Source: Branchipolynoe longqiensis
Taxonomy: Eukaryota > Annelida > Polychaeta > Phyllodocida > Polynoidae
Reading direction: 5' to 3'
Length of the DNA stretch: 64,000 nucleotides
Assembly: GCA_030323885.1 (NCBI GenBank)
Contig: CM059187.1
Coordinates: 87,091,726-87,155,725, forward strand
The stretch's first letter is position 1. The number at the start of each line of letters is the position of its first letter. The notes under the pieces were generated by a model. The model searched no databases. It saw nothing but the letters and a program-made list of their open reading frames with translations, and was not told where the DNA came from. Below, in pieces: positions 1-12,006 of the stretch. Position numbers and translations under genes: made by a program.

Positions 1-684
1 GATTCCTTCACTGAGATGCTGAGATGGATCGCAGAGAAAACTGTTCCGAAGACCTCGGCAACTCCCAAGTGTCTGACGCCTCCATGGTTGTATGATGGCT
101 TTAGGAGGGCTATTAAGGAACGAAAGAAAGCTTAGCATAAATTCCACAGGAGACCGACTGCTGAAAATCTGGCACTCTTTAGAATTCTGCAGGCTCGCGC
201 TCAGAGAACAATCAATGAAGCACTGAAGCAGTGTTGGAGACAATTTGTTTCTAGCATCACCATGTGCATGCCATTGGGCAAAGTGTGGACAATGATCAGG
301 AGAATCAAACGAAGGGGAAGTGCTTCTTCTGTAGTCCAGCACTTGAAACGCAATGGCACCATTCTCACATCACTCAATGAAATAAGTGAAGAATTGGCTC
401 ATGCCTTTGCTGGAAACTCGTCTTTGGCAAACTGCCTCCCGGCTTTCTGGCTGTCAAGGAACGCCAAGAGCAAAGGCTCTTGGATTTCTCCTCTGATGGC
501 GAGGAGTACTACAACACCCCATTCAGTATGGGTGAGTTGAGGTTTCTTTGGAAAGCTCGCATGACACGGCAGATGGACCTGATGGAATTCATTATCAATT
601 TTTATAACATCTCCCCGAACCTGCGCAGAGACTGTTACTTCAACTCTTCAACAACATCTGGGAGTCGGGTGTCGTCCCCACCTC

Positions 685-1497
685 TTGGTGGAGGCGACAG
701 TAATACCGATTCCCAAACCTGGTAAAGACCAGAGTGAAGCCAACAACTATCATCCCACAGCCCTCACAAGCTGCATTTGTAAAACCATGGAGCGTATGGT
801 AAACAACCGTCTCATCTGGCTACTCGAGGCAGGACACCACCTGTCCAACTTCCAATGTGGCTTCAGACGGGGCCGCAGCACCCTCGACCATTTGGTTTGC
901 ATGGAGACTTTCATAAGAGATGCTTTCCTTAAGAAGGAGCACGTTGTGGCTGTCTTTTTTTACCTCGAAAAAACCTATGTCTCAACATGGCAGCACGGCA
1001 TCATGGAAGATCTCCATGCGATTGGCCTTCGTGGCCACCTGCCAATTTTCATCAAGAACTTTCTAGCCATCAGGCATTTCCACGTCCATGTAAAGACTAC
1101 CTATTCCAGCCTACACTCACAGGAACTAGGGGTACCTCAAGGCAGCATACTGGCCGTGACCCTTTTCGGGGTCAAGGTCAATGGTATTGCTGCTGCTGTG
1201 AAGCGGGGGGTCTCCTGTAGTCTTTTCGCGGATGACTTTGTTTTATATTACAGTGGTGCTAACATGAAGGTCATAGAGAGGCAGCTACAATTAAGTATAC
1301 ATGGGATCCATCGATTGTCAGTTCTGAACAGATTCAAATTTGTCAAGACCAAAACAGTCTGGATGCACTTCTGCCTGGTGCGTAGAATGCATGCAAAACT
1401 GGAGCTGACCCTTGATGGGGATCCCATTAAATCGTTGAGGAAACACAATTTTTGGGCCTCATATTTGACGCAAAACTGTCTTTCGTGCCACATATAA
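685..1497 (+). pseudogene. LINE reverse transcriptase fragment, catalytically broken
   Basis: About 270 codons stay open. The PKPGKD start of the RT core, the GFRRGRSTLDHL block, GVPQGSIL and the FADD box (near 1228) are all recognisable. The first catalytic block, usually FDLEKAYDT in this clade, reads FYLEKTYVS, so the conserved aspartates there are lost. The fragment therefore should not polymerise. The frame breaks on both sides: upstream coding sequence continues in other frames (262-540 and 480-725), and downstream similarity shifts frame after 1497. Confidence 0.8.
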
Positions 1498-2079
1498 AGT
1501 ACCTGAAAACAAGATGCCTGAAAGTGCTAGATATTCTGAGGGTGCTGTCCAGCTCAGAGTGGGGAGCGGACAGAGATGTTCTGCTCTCCATGTACCAAAC
1601 CTCGGTTCGGTCATGAGTGGATTACGGCAGCATAGTATAGAGTTCCGCAAGGAAATCATATATTGGGCTGCTAGACAAGGTCCACCACCAGGGGCTGGGC
1701 CTGGCCCTTGGGCCCTTCCGCACCTCACCGGTTCCGAAGCCAACCAACCATTACTTAACAACAGGAGAATCAAACTGGCCTTGCAATATGTAGTCAAGAT
1801 AAAAACTAATGTATTGAATCCTGCACACAATTGTCTATTCGAGCAACATGACAAATCCAGGTATGAAGCCAGGCCGAATTACATCCGGCCACTGAGGCTC
1901 CAAATGAAACCCCATTTGGAGGCCTTAGGCATGGATTTGGACATGTTGAACATCCCCCGTGGTCATTGAGGAAGCCGTTGGTTATCCTCCGACTCACAGA
2001 ACTGAGGAAGTCTGGGACACATCCACTCGAATACCAAGGACTGCATGCATAGATTCAAGGTCAGTTTGCGGACCACCAG

Positions 2080-2670
2080 TCCATATACACTGATGGTTCG
2101 AAAGACCAAAGCCGGGTAGCTGCAGAAGACCGAGCACTCCTTCTCGCATTTGAGTGTTTCAAGGTATCCAACCACACTAACTATCTTATATACAGTGATT
2201 CGTTCTCCTGCCTCCTGGCTGTTGCTGGACTGAAAACAGATCATCCTATTCTAGCAACGGTCATTTATAAAATGAACCAACTGGCAACAGATGGGTATGA
2301 CATCCACCGGTGCTGGGTGCCTGGCCATGCCGGCATACAAGGAAACGAACGAGCTGATCGGGCTGCAAAGACGGCCCTGAACTGTGCTCCTGAACCGTGT
2401 CTGATCCATCACTCTGATCTGAAACCCCTAATAGCCACCCACATAAAATCCAAATGGCAACATGACTGGGATGAAAACATTAATAAACTTAAAGAAATTG
2501 AACCCTCTGTGGGAAAACCACCAAATACTCATGTGGGAGGTCGGTGAGACCAACTGGTCCTTAGCCACTGCCGTATTGGCCACTGGTGGCTTACACATGC
2601 TTTTCTGCTCAAGGGGAAACCTCCCCCTGAATGTATTGGGTGTCAGTCCTCGCTGACACTCAAACACATT
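2080..2670 (+). pseudogene. LINE RNase H domain and C-terminal zinc-knuckle-like tail, copy 1
   Basis: The RNase H signature YTDGSKD lies near 2087-2107, and the last RNase H block with WVPGHAGIQGNERAD lies near 2309-2353. A conserved tail follows (RIGH, LTHAFLLK, PPECIGCQS-like residues), which resembles the Cys/His segment that ends ORF2 in RNase H-bearing LINEs. Frameshifts near 2545 and 2660 break it. The same protein stretch recurs at 2935-3363 with about one change every ten residues. Confidence 0.75.
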
Positions 2671-2814
2671 TTTACTAAGTAGTGTTGATTTGTTGGCCCT
2701 GCGCCAACAATTTTACACTGCAGACAGTATTCATGACCTTTTTTACTGAAGTAAAACAAGAAAACATTTTAGCCTTTTTGAGGGCAGCTGGACTGTACCA
2801 CCTCATATAGTTTG

Positions 2815-4290
2815 CTAATGCAGCAGCCATTCCATGCTGGCCAGATCGGGCATTAATAGTTTGATGGGATCTGCCACAAATACACAGGTTTCCGGTTTTA
2901 ATGCTATGATGGGAGCAGCCGTTCTGGTTGAAAAACGAATCACCCTATTCTAGCAACGGTCATTTATAAAATGAACCAACTGACAACGGATGGATATGAT
3001 ATCCACCTGTCCTGGGTGCCTGGCCATGCCGGCATACAAGGAAACGAACGAGCTGATCGGGCTGCGAAGAAGGCCCTGAACTGTGATCTTGAACCGTGTC
3101 TGATCCCTCACTCTGATCTGAAACCACTAATAGCCACCCACATAAAATCCAAATGGCAACATGAGTGGGATGAAAACATTAATAAACTTAAAGAAATTGA
3201 ACCATCTGTGGGAAAGCCACCACAGACTCATGTGGGAGGTCGGCGGGACCAAGTGGTCCTTGGCCGCTGCCGTATTGGCCACTCGTGGCTTACACATGCT
3301 TTTCTGCTCAAGGGGGAACCTCCCCCTGAATGCATTGGGTGTCAGTCCCCACTGACACTCTAACACATTTGACTAAGTTGCGTTGATTTTTTGGCCCTGC
3401 GCCAACGGTTCTACACTGCAGACAGTATGCATGACCTTTTTACTAAGGTAAAACAGGAAAACATTACCACCTTATATAGTTTACTAAATGGATTCTATCA
3501 ATTATTAATAAAACTTTTCTTTTTCTATGGGAATTTGTTTCCCTTGACCACAAATATATGATTGTGAGCTTTCTAATTTAATTAGTGTCTATTGGCACAT
3601 ATTTGACTGTCTGCTTTTACATGTAAAAGCGATGGTTTGAACAAAAACAAACATTTCTCGCCATGAATATGGCCTGTGCTGCCGACACGGCGTAAAGCAA
3701 CCACCAATCAATCAATCATCAACCGTTCTGGTTGTGCCTATGCGTTATTGTTTGGACAGGATCCATCGCAAATGCACCGGGTTCTGTGCTTAATGCTATG
3801 ATGGCAGCAGCCATATTCTATGATCCAGCCGGACCTGAGCGTGAATGGCTTGACAGGATCCTCCACAAATGCGCAGATCTCCAGGTTTAATACTATGAGG
3901 GCAGCGACTGTTCTGGTCATGTGTTATCGGTTGGACGGGATCCATCGCAAAGGCACTGGGTTCTGGGCTTAACGCTATGACGGCAGCAGCCGTTCTGCAG
4001 TGTATGCTCCGGCAGACGACTCGGGATCGCAGAATGTGCAGTTCGTCATAGGGGAGTAATAGAAACTAATATGGTGATATGACTCCAGGCCGTCCTCCGA
4101 CGCATACACTGTGGAATGGCGCATTTGCGATGGATCCTGTCCAATCAATAACACAAACGCATGACCAGAATGGCTGTTGCCATCATAGCATTAAACCCAG
4201 AAACCTGTGCAATTGCGGCGGATCCCGTCAAACCATTAATGCTCAGGCCCATCTGAATCATAGAATGTGCAATTCATCATAGGTGAGTGC
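2815..4290. repeat. About 80-bp tandem repeats that change orientation
   Basis: A unit containing GGATCCATCGCAAATGCAC, GGTTCTGGGCTTAATGCTATGA and GGCAGCAGCCGTTCTG occurs once at 2820-2940 and about three times at 3720-4005. It appears in the reverse orientation at about 4075-4265, around GCATTTGCGATGGATCCTGT. Units interrupt and follow the LINE 3' ends. They may belong to the LINE 3' UTR or to a separate satellite that the LINE carries. Confidence 0.6.
2935..3720 (+). mobile_element. 5'-truncated second copy of the same LINE
   Basis: The copy begins abruptly inside the RNase H domain (TDGYDIH, WVPGHAGIQGNERAD, then the Cys/His tail to 3363) and continues through a 3' UTR to a tail of CAATCAATCAATCA near 3707-3722. 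Starting inside ORF2 is what 5' truncation during target-primed reverse transcription produces. The open stretch 2971-3363 encodes 130 codons. The 3' UTR is also recognisable at 36600-37145 inside ovoA intron 6. Confidence 0.75.
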
Positions 4291-5340
4291 AGAAACTGAT
4301 ATGGTTCTACTACCCCGGGCCAATATATTAGTACAGGCAGATCAATATATATGTGATATATAATTTATTACTGTGAATATAAAAGGGCTGAGCTTCTATC
4401 CAATATGGGTTTAGGATCCTTGCATTTAATCGGCTATTTATTATAATGCTCTATTTTTATTGTGCTATTTGCTGCGGGCCGGAACCCGCTGCGCTATCCT
4501 GTCACCACCACCACTTAGCCAGATGCCAGCCAGAGCGTGGCAGGGTTACACGAGTGCCATTTCAACTTTTTTCTGTAGGTAGGGCGGTTTATTGCTCAGC
4601 CAATTGGGCCTCGGTAAATAAAGGTAGGCTTCCACCACTCCTCGTCTTGGCTCTTTCTTGTCTCCTATGTCGTAGCCCAATTTATATAAATATTTTGTTG
4701 GTCCATATATATATATTTTGTATATACGTTGTATATATATGACATATATACTATTACTAGAGCATATATAAAATGTATTTACTGTGTGAGCATGATATGA
4801 TGCCCTCGCAATGCATACATTTGATATATGACTAGTATATACATCATACATATGATATACACATGGTATATATATACACACATACACAATCACACACCTT
4901 GTATATATGACGTCCTATATACGACAACAAAACTTTTTCCTTCTATATGTGTTTCTGATTTAATTATGCAATGTAACTGTACTAACATATATTTTACATT
5001 AAACCAAATATATTTCCTGTTTGAATTACTCTAAAGAAAATTGAAAATACCCCAGTTTTACTCTCCCTTCTCACCCATCCATTTTCAAAACAACAGCTGC
5101 CAGCTACAGGCCCAGCCTCAGACCCCCCACCCCACCCCACCCCCACACCGCAGCACTGACCCACTTCTCACCCAGCCTCAGCACCCCCCCCCCCCCACTG
5201 ACCTCAGCACTCTCCCTGGCTCAGTTCAGATGCAGTGAGTCTACAACTCTCCCCCACATATCTGGTTATATAAATATAAAAACTAAGCAGAGTTGTGCTT
5301 GGAGAGCATTTGTCGGAGTACGATTCCCGTCACCATGAGG
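4290..5340. other. AT-rich stretch without a recognisable gene
   Basis: It contains (TA)n-rich and TATATG/CATATA tracts (4690-4915) and a C-rich block with CACCCC runs and a homopolymer of C near 5183-5198. The short open frames here are low-complexity and I do not support any as genes. Confidence 0.5.
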
Positions 5341-5342
5341 TA

Positions 5343-5640
5343 TACCGGTGTCGGGGTTTCAGTTCTCAACCAGTTTCAGTTCTCAACATCGCTTCTGCGC
5401 ATGCGTCTAAATCCAACAGCACCGTCTGCGCATGCATCAAAAAAGAAAAAGATCTTAATATAAGACAAAACACACATCAACAGCAAAAGCAAAGTATATG
5501 AGTGCTAATATACCATAAATGAGTTGTACTTAGCCTGTGAGAGCTACTACGACGGCGCTGTTGGATTTAGATGCATGCGCTGAAGCGACAGTTGAGAACT
5601 GAAACTGGTTGAGAACTGAAACCGCGATACCGGGCCACTT
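5343..5640. mobile_element. MITE-like element with about 75-bp inverted ends
   Basis: Left arm 5343-5425 contains GTTTCAGTTCTCAACCAGTT and then CTGCGCATGC. Its reverse complement returns at 5553-5635 (AACTGGTTGAGAACTGAAAC), ending in GATACCGGGCC. The interior is AT-rich and non-coding. A related subterminal motif, GCTTCTGCGCATGCGTC, recurs at 21554 and near 58240. I infer a non-autonomous DNA transposon; no clear target duplication was seen. Confidence 0.6.
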
Positions 5641-6489
5641 GATCAACAACAACAAATCAGGGGCGGGCGATTTTTCAGGCAAGGGCAGGGACAATCACCC
5701 ATTTAACAAATTTTTATTTGGCGCAATTAGGATTAGTGTGAGTCCATATATGTATTTGTTATAGATTGACAATTGTATCTCTAAGTGAGTGCCGTTTAAA
5801 GTTGCATAATCCAATAGTTTTGAATTTCTGCAATTTTCTGAGATAACAGGCTCTATTAAATTGACTCAGTATGCCCTTATACATGCCAACACATGCTTGA
5901 TAAGTGCACCACTTTCTAATTTAGATATGTAGAATCAAATGTAGGTGAGTGTTTTGGTTTAGGAAATTTGATGCTTCATCGAATTATGCAGCTTTAAATA
6001 TATTTAATCTAGAACAGGCGGCATACTTCTTCAGTTTGATGGATGGCGTCATCACGTATAGAATTCACTACTCCGCCTCATAATTCATAGAGAGGGAGTG
6101 CTATGAAGTAAGTCTATATATAGCTCCAGGACGCTGGGAGTGGTGTCCATCCCTTTTCACAAAAGCTATCAATTTGTAATAAACACCATACAAGCTTTAA
6201 TGCGAATCCTGCCAACATCTAAAGCCTGGTAGTATAAAACCTAAAAAAGGCCATTTTGCGACTAAAGTTTGGTTTTTCATCAGTTTCAGTCTTTAGGTGT
6301 GTGAGCCCCTAACACACCTGAGCCTTCCGATTTGCAACTTAAAACTCAGTTTTAGGGCTTAAGACTGGAATCTAAAAAGATTCTAAAAATGAATCGGGCC
6401 ATTCGAGAAACGGTATATGTAAGCACTCAGTCGTATTTTATACTGTATATGTGTGATACCCGCCGTCCGTTCGACGTCCAAGTCTTCCA
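5640..6489. repeat. Fragments of two dispersed MITE families
   Basis: Bases 5795-5998 are a degraded copy of the family whose ends read TTAAAGTTGCATAGTCCGAT (GTTGCATAATCCAATAG at the left, a GAATTATGCAGCTTTAA-like right end). Bases 6290-6480 match the subterminal part of the element at 35078-36057 (AACTCAGTTTTAGG, AATCGGG, CCGTCCGTTCG). This second fragment stops exactly where the pyrimidine satellite begins. The rest shows nothing recognisable. Confidence 0.55.
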
Positions 6490-9392
6490 TTCTCTTACCC
6501 CTCTTGCAGTCCCCACATTTCCCCTTCTTCCATTCCTCCCATTCCCCCCGCTTCCATTCCCCCCTTTTCCATTCCCCCCTTCCACTGCCACATCCATTCC
6601 ACCTTTCCATTCCCCCCTTCCATTCTCCCCTCCTGCATTCCCCACTCTTGCATTCCCCCTTCCCATTCCCCCTCTTCCATTTCCCCCTTCCATTCCCCCT
6701 TCCACTGCCTCCTTCCATTCCACCTTTCCATTCCCCCTCTTCCAATTCCCCCTCCTCCATTCCCCCTTTCCATTCCCCTTCTTGCATTCCCCCCTCTTCC
6801 ATTGCCCTCTCATCCATTCCCCCTCTTCCATTCCCTCTCTTCCATTCCCCACTCTTCCATTCCCCCTCTTCCATTCCCCCTATTTCTTGCATTCTCCCCT
6901 CTTGAATTCTTCCCTCTTCCATTCCTCCCTCTTCCCTCTTGCATTCCTCCTCTTGCAACCCTCCTCTTGCATTCCTCTTCTCGCATTCCCCCTCTTCCAT
7001 TCCCCCCTTCCATTCCCCCCTTCCATTCCCCCTCTTCCATTCCCCCTCTTGCATTCTCCCCTCTTGCATTCTCCCCTCCTCCATTCCCCCTCTTCCATTC
7101 CCCTTCCATTCCCCCTTTCCATTCCCCTCTTCCATTGTTCCGTTCCATTCCCCCCTCCCAGTTCCCCCTCATGCATTCCCCCTCTTCCATTCCCCCTCTT
7201 GCATTCCCCTCTTGCATTCCCCCCTCAGACATTCCCCCCTTCTATTCCCCCCTTCCATTACCCCCTCTTCCATTCCCCCTCTTGCATTCTCCCCTCTTGC
7301 ATTCTCCCTTCCTCCATTCCCCCTCTTCCATTCTCACCTTCCATTCCCCCTTTCCATTCCCCCTCTTCGATTGTTCCATTCCATCCCCCCTCTTCCATTG
7401 TTCAGTTCCATTCCCCCCCTCCCAGTTCCCCCTCATGCATTCCCCCTCATGCATTCCCCCTCTTTCATTCCCCTCTTGCATTCCCCCCTCAGGCATTCCC
7501 CCTTCCATTCCCCCTCTTCCATTTCCCCTTCCATTCCCTTCTTCCATTCCCTCTTTTCCATTCCCCTGTGCCATTCCCCCTCTTCCATTCCCCCCTCTTC
7601 CATTCCCCCATAATCGATTCCCCCTCTTCCATTCCCTCTCTTCCATTCCCCCCATTTCTTGCATTCTCCCCCTCTTCCATTTCCCCCTCTTCCATTCTCC
7701 CTCTTCCATTCCCCCCTCTTCTTTTCCCCCCTTCAATTCCCCCCTTTCCATTTCCCCCTCATGTATTCCCCCCTCTTCCATTCCCCTCTGCCATTCCCCC
7801 TCTATCTATTCCATTCCCCCTTCCATTCCCCTGTTACTTTACCCCTCTCCCAGTCCCCCTCATCCAATCCCGCTCTTCTATTCCCCCTATTGCATTCTCC
7901 CCTCTTCTATTCTCCCCCCTTGCATTTCCCCCTCCTCCATTCCCCCTTTCCATTCCCTCTTCCATTCTCTCCTTCCATTCCCCCTCTTCCATCCCCCTTC
8001 CATTCCCCTCTTTCATTTCCCCATCTTCCATTCCCCACTCAGGCCTTCCCCCCTCCTCCATTCCCCCTCTTCCGGTCCCCCTCTTCCATTACCCATCTTC
8101 CGTTCCCCCCTTCCATTCCCCCTTTCCATTCCCCCTCCCATTCCCCTTTTCCATTCCCCCTACCATTCCCCTTCCATTCTCCCATCTTCCAATCCCCCTC
8201 ATCCAGTCCCCTCTTCCATTCTCCCCTCTTCCATTCTCCCTTCCTCCATTCACCTTCTTCCAGTCCCCCTCTTCTGTTACCCCCTTCCATTCCCCTTTTC
8301 CATTCTCCCCTCTTCCATTCCCCCCCTTCCATTCCCGCTCATGCATGTCCCCTCTTCCATTTCCCCCCTCCATTGCCATTCCCCCTCTTGCATTCCCCTT
8401 TCCCCCTATTCCATCTCCCCTCTTCCATTCCCCCCTTCCATTCCCCCTTTCAATTCACCCCCTTCCATTCCCCCTCATCCATTCCCCTTCTATTTCCCCC
8501 TCATGCATATCCCCTCTTCCATTCCCCCTCATCCATTCCCCCTTCTATTTCCCCATCATGCATATCCCCTCTTCCATTCCCCCTTCATTCCCTCTCCATT
8601 CCCCCTCTTCCATTCCCCCTCTTCCATTCCCCCTTCCATTCCCCCTCATTGATTCCCCCTCTTCCATTCCCCTCTTCCATTCCCCCTTCCATTCCTCCTC
8701 TTCCATTCCCCCTCTTCGATTCCCCTCTTCCATTCCCCTCTTCCATTCCCCTTCCATTCCCCTCTTCCATTCCCCCCTTCATTCCCCCTCTTCCATTCCC
8801 CCTCTTCCATTCCCCTCTCCATTCCCCTCTTCCATTCCCCATCCTCTTCCACCCCTTCCAATCCCCTCTTCCTTTCACCATCTTGCATTCCCCCTCTTCC
8901 ATTCCCCACTTGCATTCCTCCCTTTCCATTCCCCCTCTTCCATTCCCCCCTCTTCCATTTCCCCCTCATGCATTCCCCCTTTCCATTCCATCCTTTCCAT
9001 TCCCCCTCCTTCCATTCCCCCTCTTGCATTCTCCCTCTTCCATTCCCCCCTCATCTATTCCCCCTCTTCCATTCCGCCTCTTCCACCCCCCCCCCTTCCA
9101 TTCCCCTCTTTCCATTTCCCATCTTGCATTCCCTCTCTTGCATTACCTCCTTTCCGTTCCCCTCTTCCATTCCCCCTTCCATTCCGCCTCTTCCATTCCC
9201 CCTTCCATTCCTCCCCCATGCATTCCCCCTCTTCCATTCCCCCTATTGCATTCTTCCCTCTTGCATTCTCCCCTCTTGCATTCCCCCCTCCTCCATTCCC
9301 CCTCTTCCGTGAACCCTTCCATTCCCCCTCTTCCATTCCCCCCTTTAATTCCCCTCTTCAATTCCCCCTTCCATTCCCTCTCATTCCTATCA
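6490..9392. repeat. Polypyrimidine satellite, 14-bp unit TTCCATTCCCCCTC
   Basis: About 2.9 kb of near-pure C+T on the + strand, built from the 14-bp unit and shorter or longer variants (CTTGCATTC, CCATTCCCC). The strand asymmetry is extreme: almost no purines except A in CATT and G in TTGCA. Because the unit lacks stop triplets on both strands, every frame stays open, giving spurious reading frames of over 1000 codons (Pro/Phe/Ser/His-rich on +, Gly/Glu/Arg-rich on -). The GGAAT core on the - strand resembles the core of human satellites II/III, probably by convergence. Confidence 0.95.
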
Positions 9393-9399
9393 CTTTAGG

Positions 9400-10600
9400 T
9401 TTTTGTTTTGTTTTATCAACCAAAAATACATTAGTTCATTTATCCTGGACAGAAACAATTGGATCGAATGGCAAAGATTGCCTCCTACCTATTAACCTCT
9501 CCGGACGAGTTAATCTAGGTGCCAAATCATCCCAATTAATTTTACAATCAACTATTCAAACCTTTTCTCGATTAAGATTTTTTCGATCATTCTTAGGCCC
9601 TACCACTTTCAAACCCCGTGCTCTAACTAAATGTATCCTGGATCATATTTTCGCTCTAAAGGTCCAGATTCATTCACTAATAAAACAACTTTATCACCTG
9701 GTTTAAATTTAATTGCATTCCCCTTTTTATCTGCACGAGCAATATTGTATTTTCGACTCTCCCGTCGATTGTCAACTGCTTTATTTAAAGCAGTATGACA
9801 AGTCATCTACCCGATACTCTAAGTTTGAATCCCTCGTACCTGTAGAACGATATAGTAACAAACTATGTTTCATACCTGGATGTCTATCATAAGTTAGAAA
9901 GAAAGGAGAAAAACCTGTACTGTCTGAAGCCACCGTGCGATACACATATATGACATTAGGTAAAGAACTCTCCCATAGATTAGCCCAAGAATCCATCAAC
10001 TTCCTCAAGATGCTTTTTAGTGTTCTATGATAATGTTCCACCATCCCATTAGACTGTGGATGATACGGTGTAGTATGCCTTACCTCTACTCCAAGTTCTC
10101 TAAAATGATCTATAATCATTTTATTCTTAAATTCCAACCCATTATCAGAAATGAACACACAAGGAATTGAATGGTGAGGAATATAATCATTGAATATGTA
10201 ATCATGGACACCGTTCGCTGATTTATCAGGTAATGATTTATATTCTACCCAACCACTACAATGGTCAAATATAGACAGTAAATATCTATTTCCATTGGTA
10301 CTAACTGGATAAGGACCAGAAAGATCTGTAGCAATTACGATACCAGGTGCTACCGGTAATGGCATCGACTGTGGATATGCATGTGTGCATCTGCTATAGT
10401 TCACTACACAATTAGGATAATTGGTAATTACTGTGTGGACGTGTCTAGCTATACCAGACCAACGAAAGTGTTCTTGTAGTCATCTCAGGGTTTTAGACAT
10501 AGCCAAATGACCTACTTCAGTATGGGCTATTTTAATTACAGAATCCCTGTATCTCTCTGGCAAAACTAGTCGAGGATACGTATCTTTACGTGTAGGAGCA
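9400..10600 (-). pseudogene. Ty3/gypsy integrase with C-terminal tail
   Basis: The zinc-binding region (10590-10405) keeps HTEVGH, but the CxxC pair reads YPNC, so its first Cys is lost, and there is an in-frame stop after KTLR. The catalytic core (10404-9781, 207 codons open) retains the DDE triad in context: ATDLSGPY, ISDNGLEF and HPQSNGMVEHYHRT. A tail with KFKPGDKVVLL (around 9680-9700) fits the post-core region of gypsy integrases and is broken further on. Confidence 0.8.
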
Positions 10601-10809
10601 ATCATTGAATAAAGAAGAAGAATTATTTTCTTCATTCCTCCCTAACGTATATTCGGACATTTTTTTTCTGCTAATTCATGACTTCATTGGATGGCAGTTT
10701 ATAGTGCTCAAATGCCTGTTCTGCCAACATAGAATCAAATGCAAACATCTCTACTGGCTCCTTGGCCTCTGTATTAGGTCTCAATCTGGACAGTATGTCA
10801 GCCCATACA

Positions 10810-11142
10810 TTATCTACTCCTTTCATATAGACAATTGGTGCTGAAAATTCTGCGAAGAATACTTACTGCCCAACATTGAATACGTGTATTACGGATTTCA
10901 TTAGTGAAAAAACATTTTAGTGGAGCATGGCCTGTGTAGATAGTAAATTCAGCACCATATAAGTATGGTCTTAGTTTAATTAATGAATAAGTTATAGCAA
11001 ATGCCTCTCTTTCTATCGTAGGATAATTACGCTGAGCAGAAGAAAATCTAGTACTTATTAAATGTACAGGCCTATCTATCCCTTTTTCATCTTCCTGTAC
11101 TAGGACAGCACCCAAACTGTACTCAGAAGCATCTGTATACAA
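10810..11142 (-). pseudogene. Ty3/gypsy RNase H fragment
   Basis: The start YTDASEYSLGAVL and the NYPTIEREAFAI block are typical of gypsy RNase H. In the block usually read as TDHAPLK the Asp is replaced by Gly (YTGHAPLK). The frame is 110 codons and is separated from the RT by a stop near 11310. Confidence 0.8.
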
Positions 11143-11310
11143 TTTATAAGGCTTAGACGGATCAGGAAGTTTTAGAAGGACACATTCTAATAATTGACTT
11201 TTTAACTCATTCCAAGCATTTTCACATTCTATGGTCCAAACAATGCTGCATTTATTACTAGTTAAATCAGGAATAGGTGCTACATCATCAGCATAATTAG
11301 GAAATAATAG

Positions 11311-12006
11311 TCAATAATATCCTGCCGATCCTAGCAAACATCTTAGTTTCTTTTTACTAGTTGGAGAAGCCATATCCCTAATTGCAGTAATTTTTTCAGG
11401 ATCAGGTTTTAAACCTGCTTCACATACAATGTAACCCAAGAGTTTTACTTCAGCCACTCGAAATTCACATTTAGATTCTTTAATAGTTATACAATTATCC
11501 TGCAAGATGGCCAAAATGTCAGCTACATCTTGTCGATGACTTTCCTCGTCAGGTGAATAAATTATGATATCATCTAAATAAATCAAACAACATTTTCCCC
11601 AAAACTCTGAGAAAATAACATTTATCATTCTTTGAAAAACAGCTGGTGCATTAGTTAATCCAAATTGCATGTGTTTAAATTGAAACAGTCCAATATGCAT
11701 ATTAATAGCTGTTTTAGGTCTACTTTCCTCATCTACCATTACCTGCTAATAACCAGATTTTAGGTCTATAGTGGTTACAATTTTAGCTCCATGAAGTTGA
11801 TCAAAAATATCCTGTATCCTGGGCAGAGGATAAGTATCTTTAGTTCTCACTGCATTTAGCTTACAATAGTCCCCACAAAGATGAATGGTACCGTCCTTTT
11901 TCAGCACTAATGTGACTGGTGAAGCCCAAGGACTGCAACTTGCCTCTATAATATCATCTTCAAGCATTCTATCTAACTCTTTTTCTACAAGATGTCTTCT
12001 ACTCAA
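11311..12006 (-). pseudogene. Ty3/gypsy reverse transcriptase
   Basis: Two open stretches split by a stop near 11743 cover the palm and fingers. The N-terminal part has [16 protein letters not shown] and TTIDLKSGY; the C-terminal part has the YLDD box (CCLIYLDDIIIYS) and the LLGYIV and GLKPDPEKI thumb blocks. The catalytic Asp residues are intact. The stop after LKSGY (a TAA in the usual YHQI position) inactivates it. Confidence 0.85.

Larger units (their letters stand above)
1..2815 (+). mobile_element. Decayed I/Jockey-like LINE with RNase H, copy 1
   Basis: A non-LTR retrotransposon fragment that runs off the left edge. In order it shows the linker between endonuclease and reverse transcriptase (1-450, with an in-frame TAG near 135), the reverse transcriptase (685-1497), a broken stretch (1500-2080), an RNase H domain (2085-2420, with a YTDGS motif and a WVPGHAGIQGNERAD motif) and a C-terminal Cys/His segment (2540-2680). 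An RNase H domain behind the RT is typical of I, Nimb, Loa and related clades. Stops and frameshifts occur throughout, so it is a dead copy. Clade assignment is inferred from motifs only. Confidence 0.8.

Noticed and set aside
1..540. Possible host gene exon at the left edge
   Set aside because: The peptide fits the linker before the RT of the LINE that follows, with an in-frame stop.
6389..9706. A 1105-codon open frame rich in Pro, Phe, Ser and His
   Set aside because: It is the translation of the 14-bp pyrimidine satellite, which has no stop triplets in any frame. The opposite strand is equally open. There is no gene structure.
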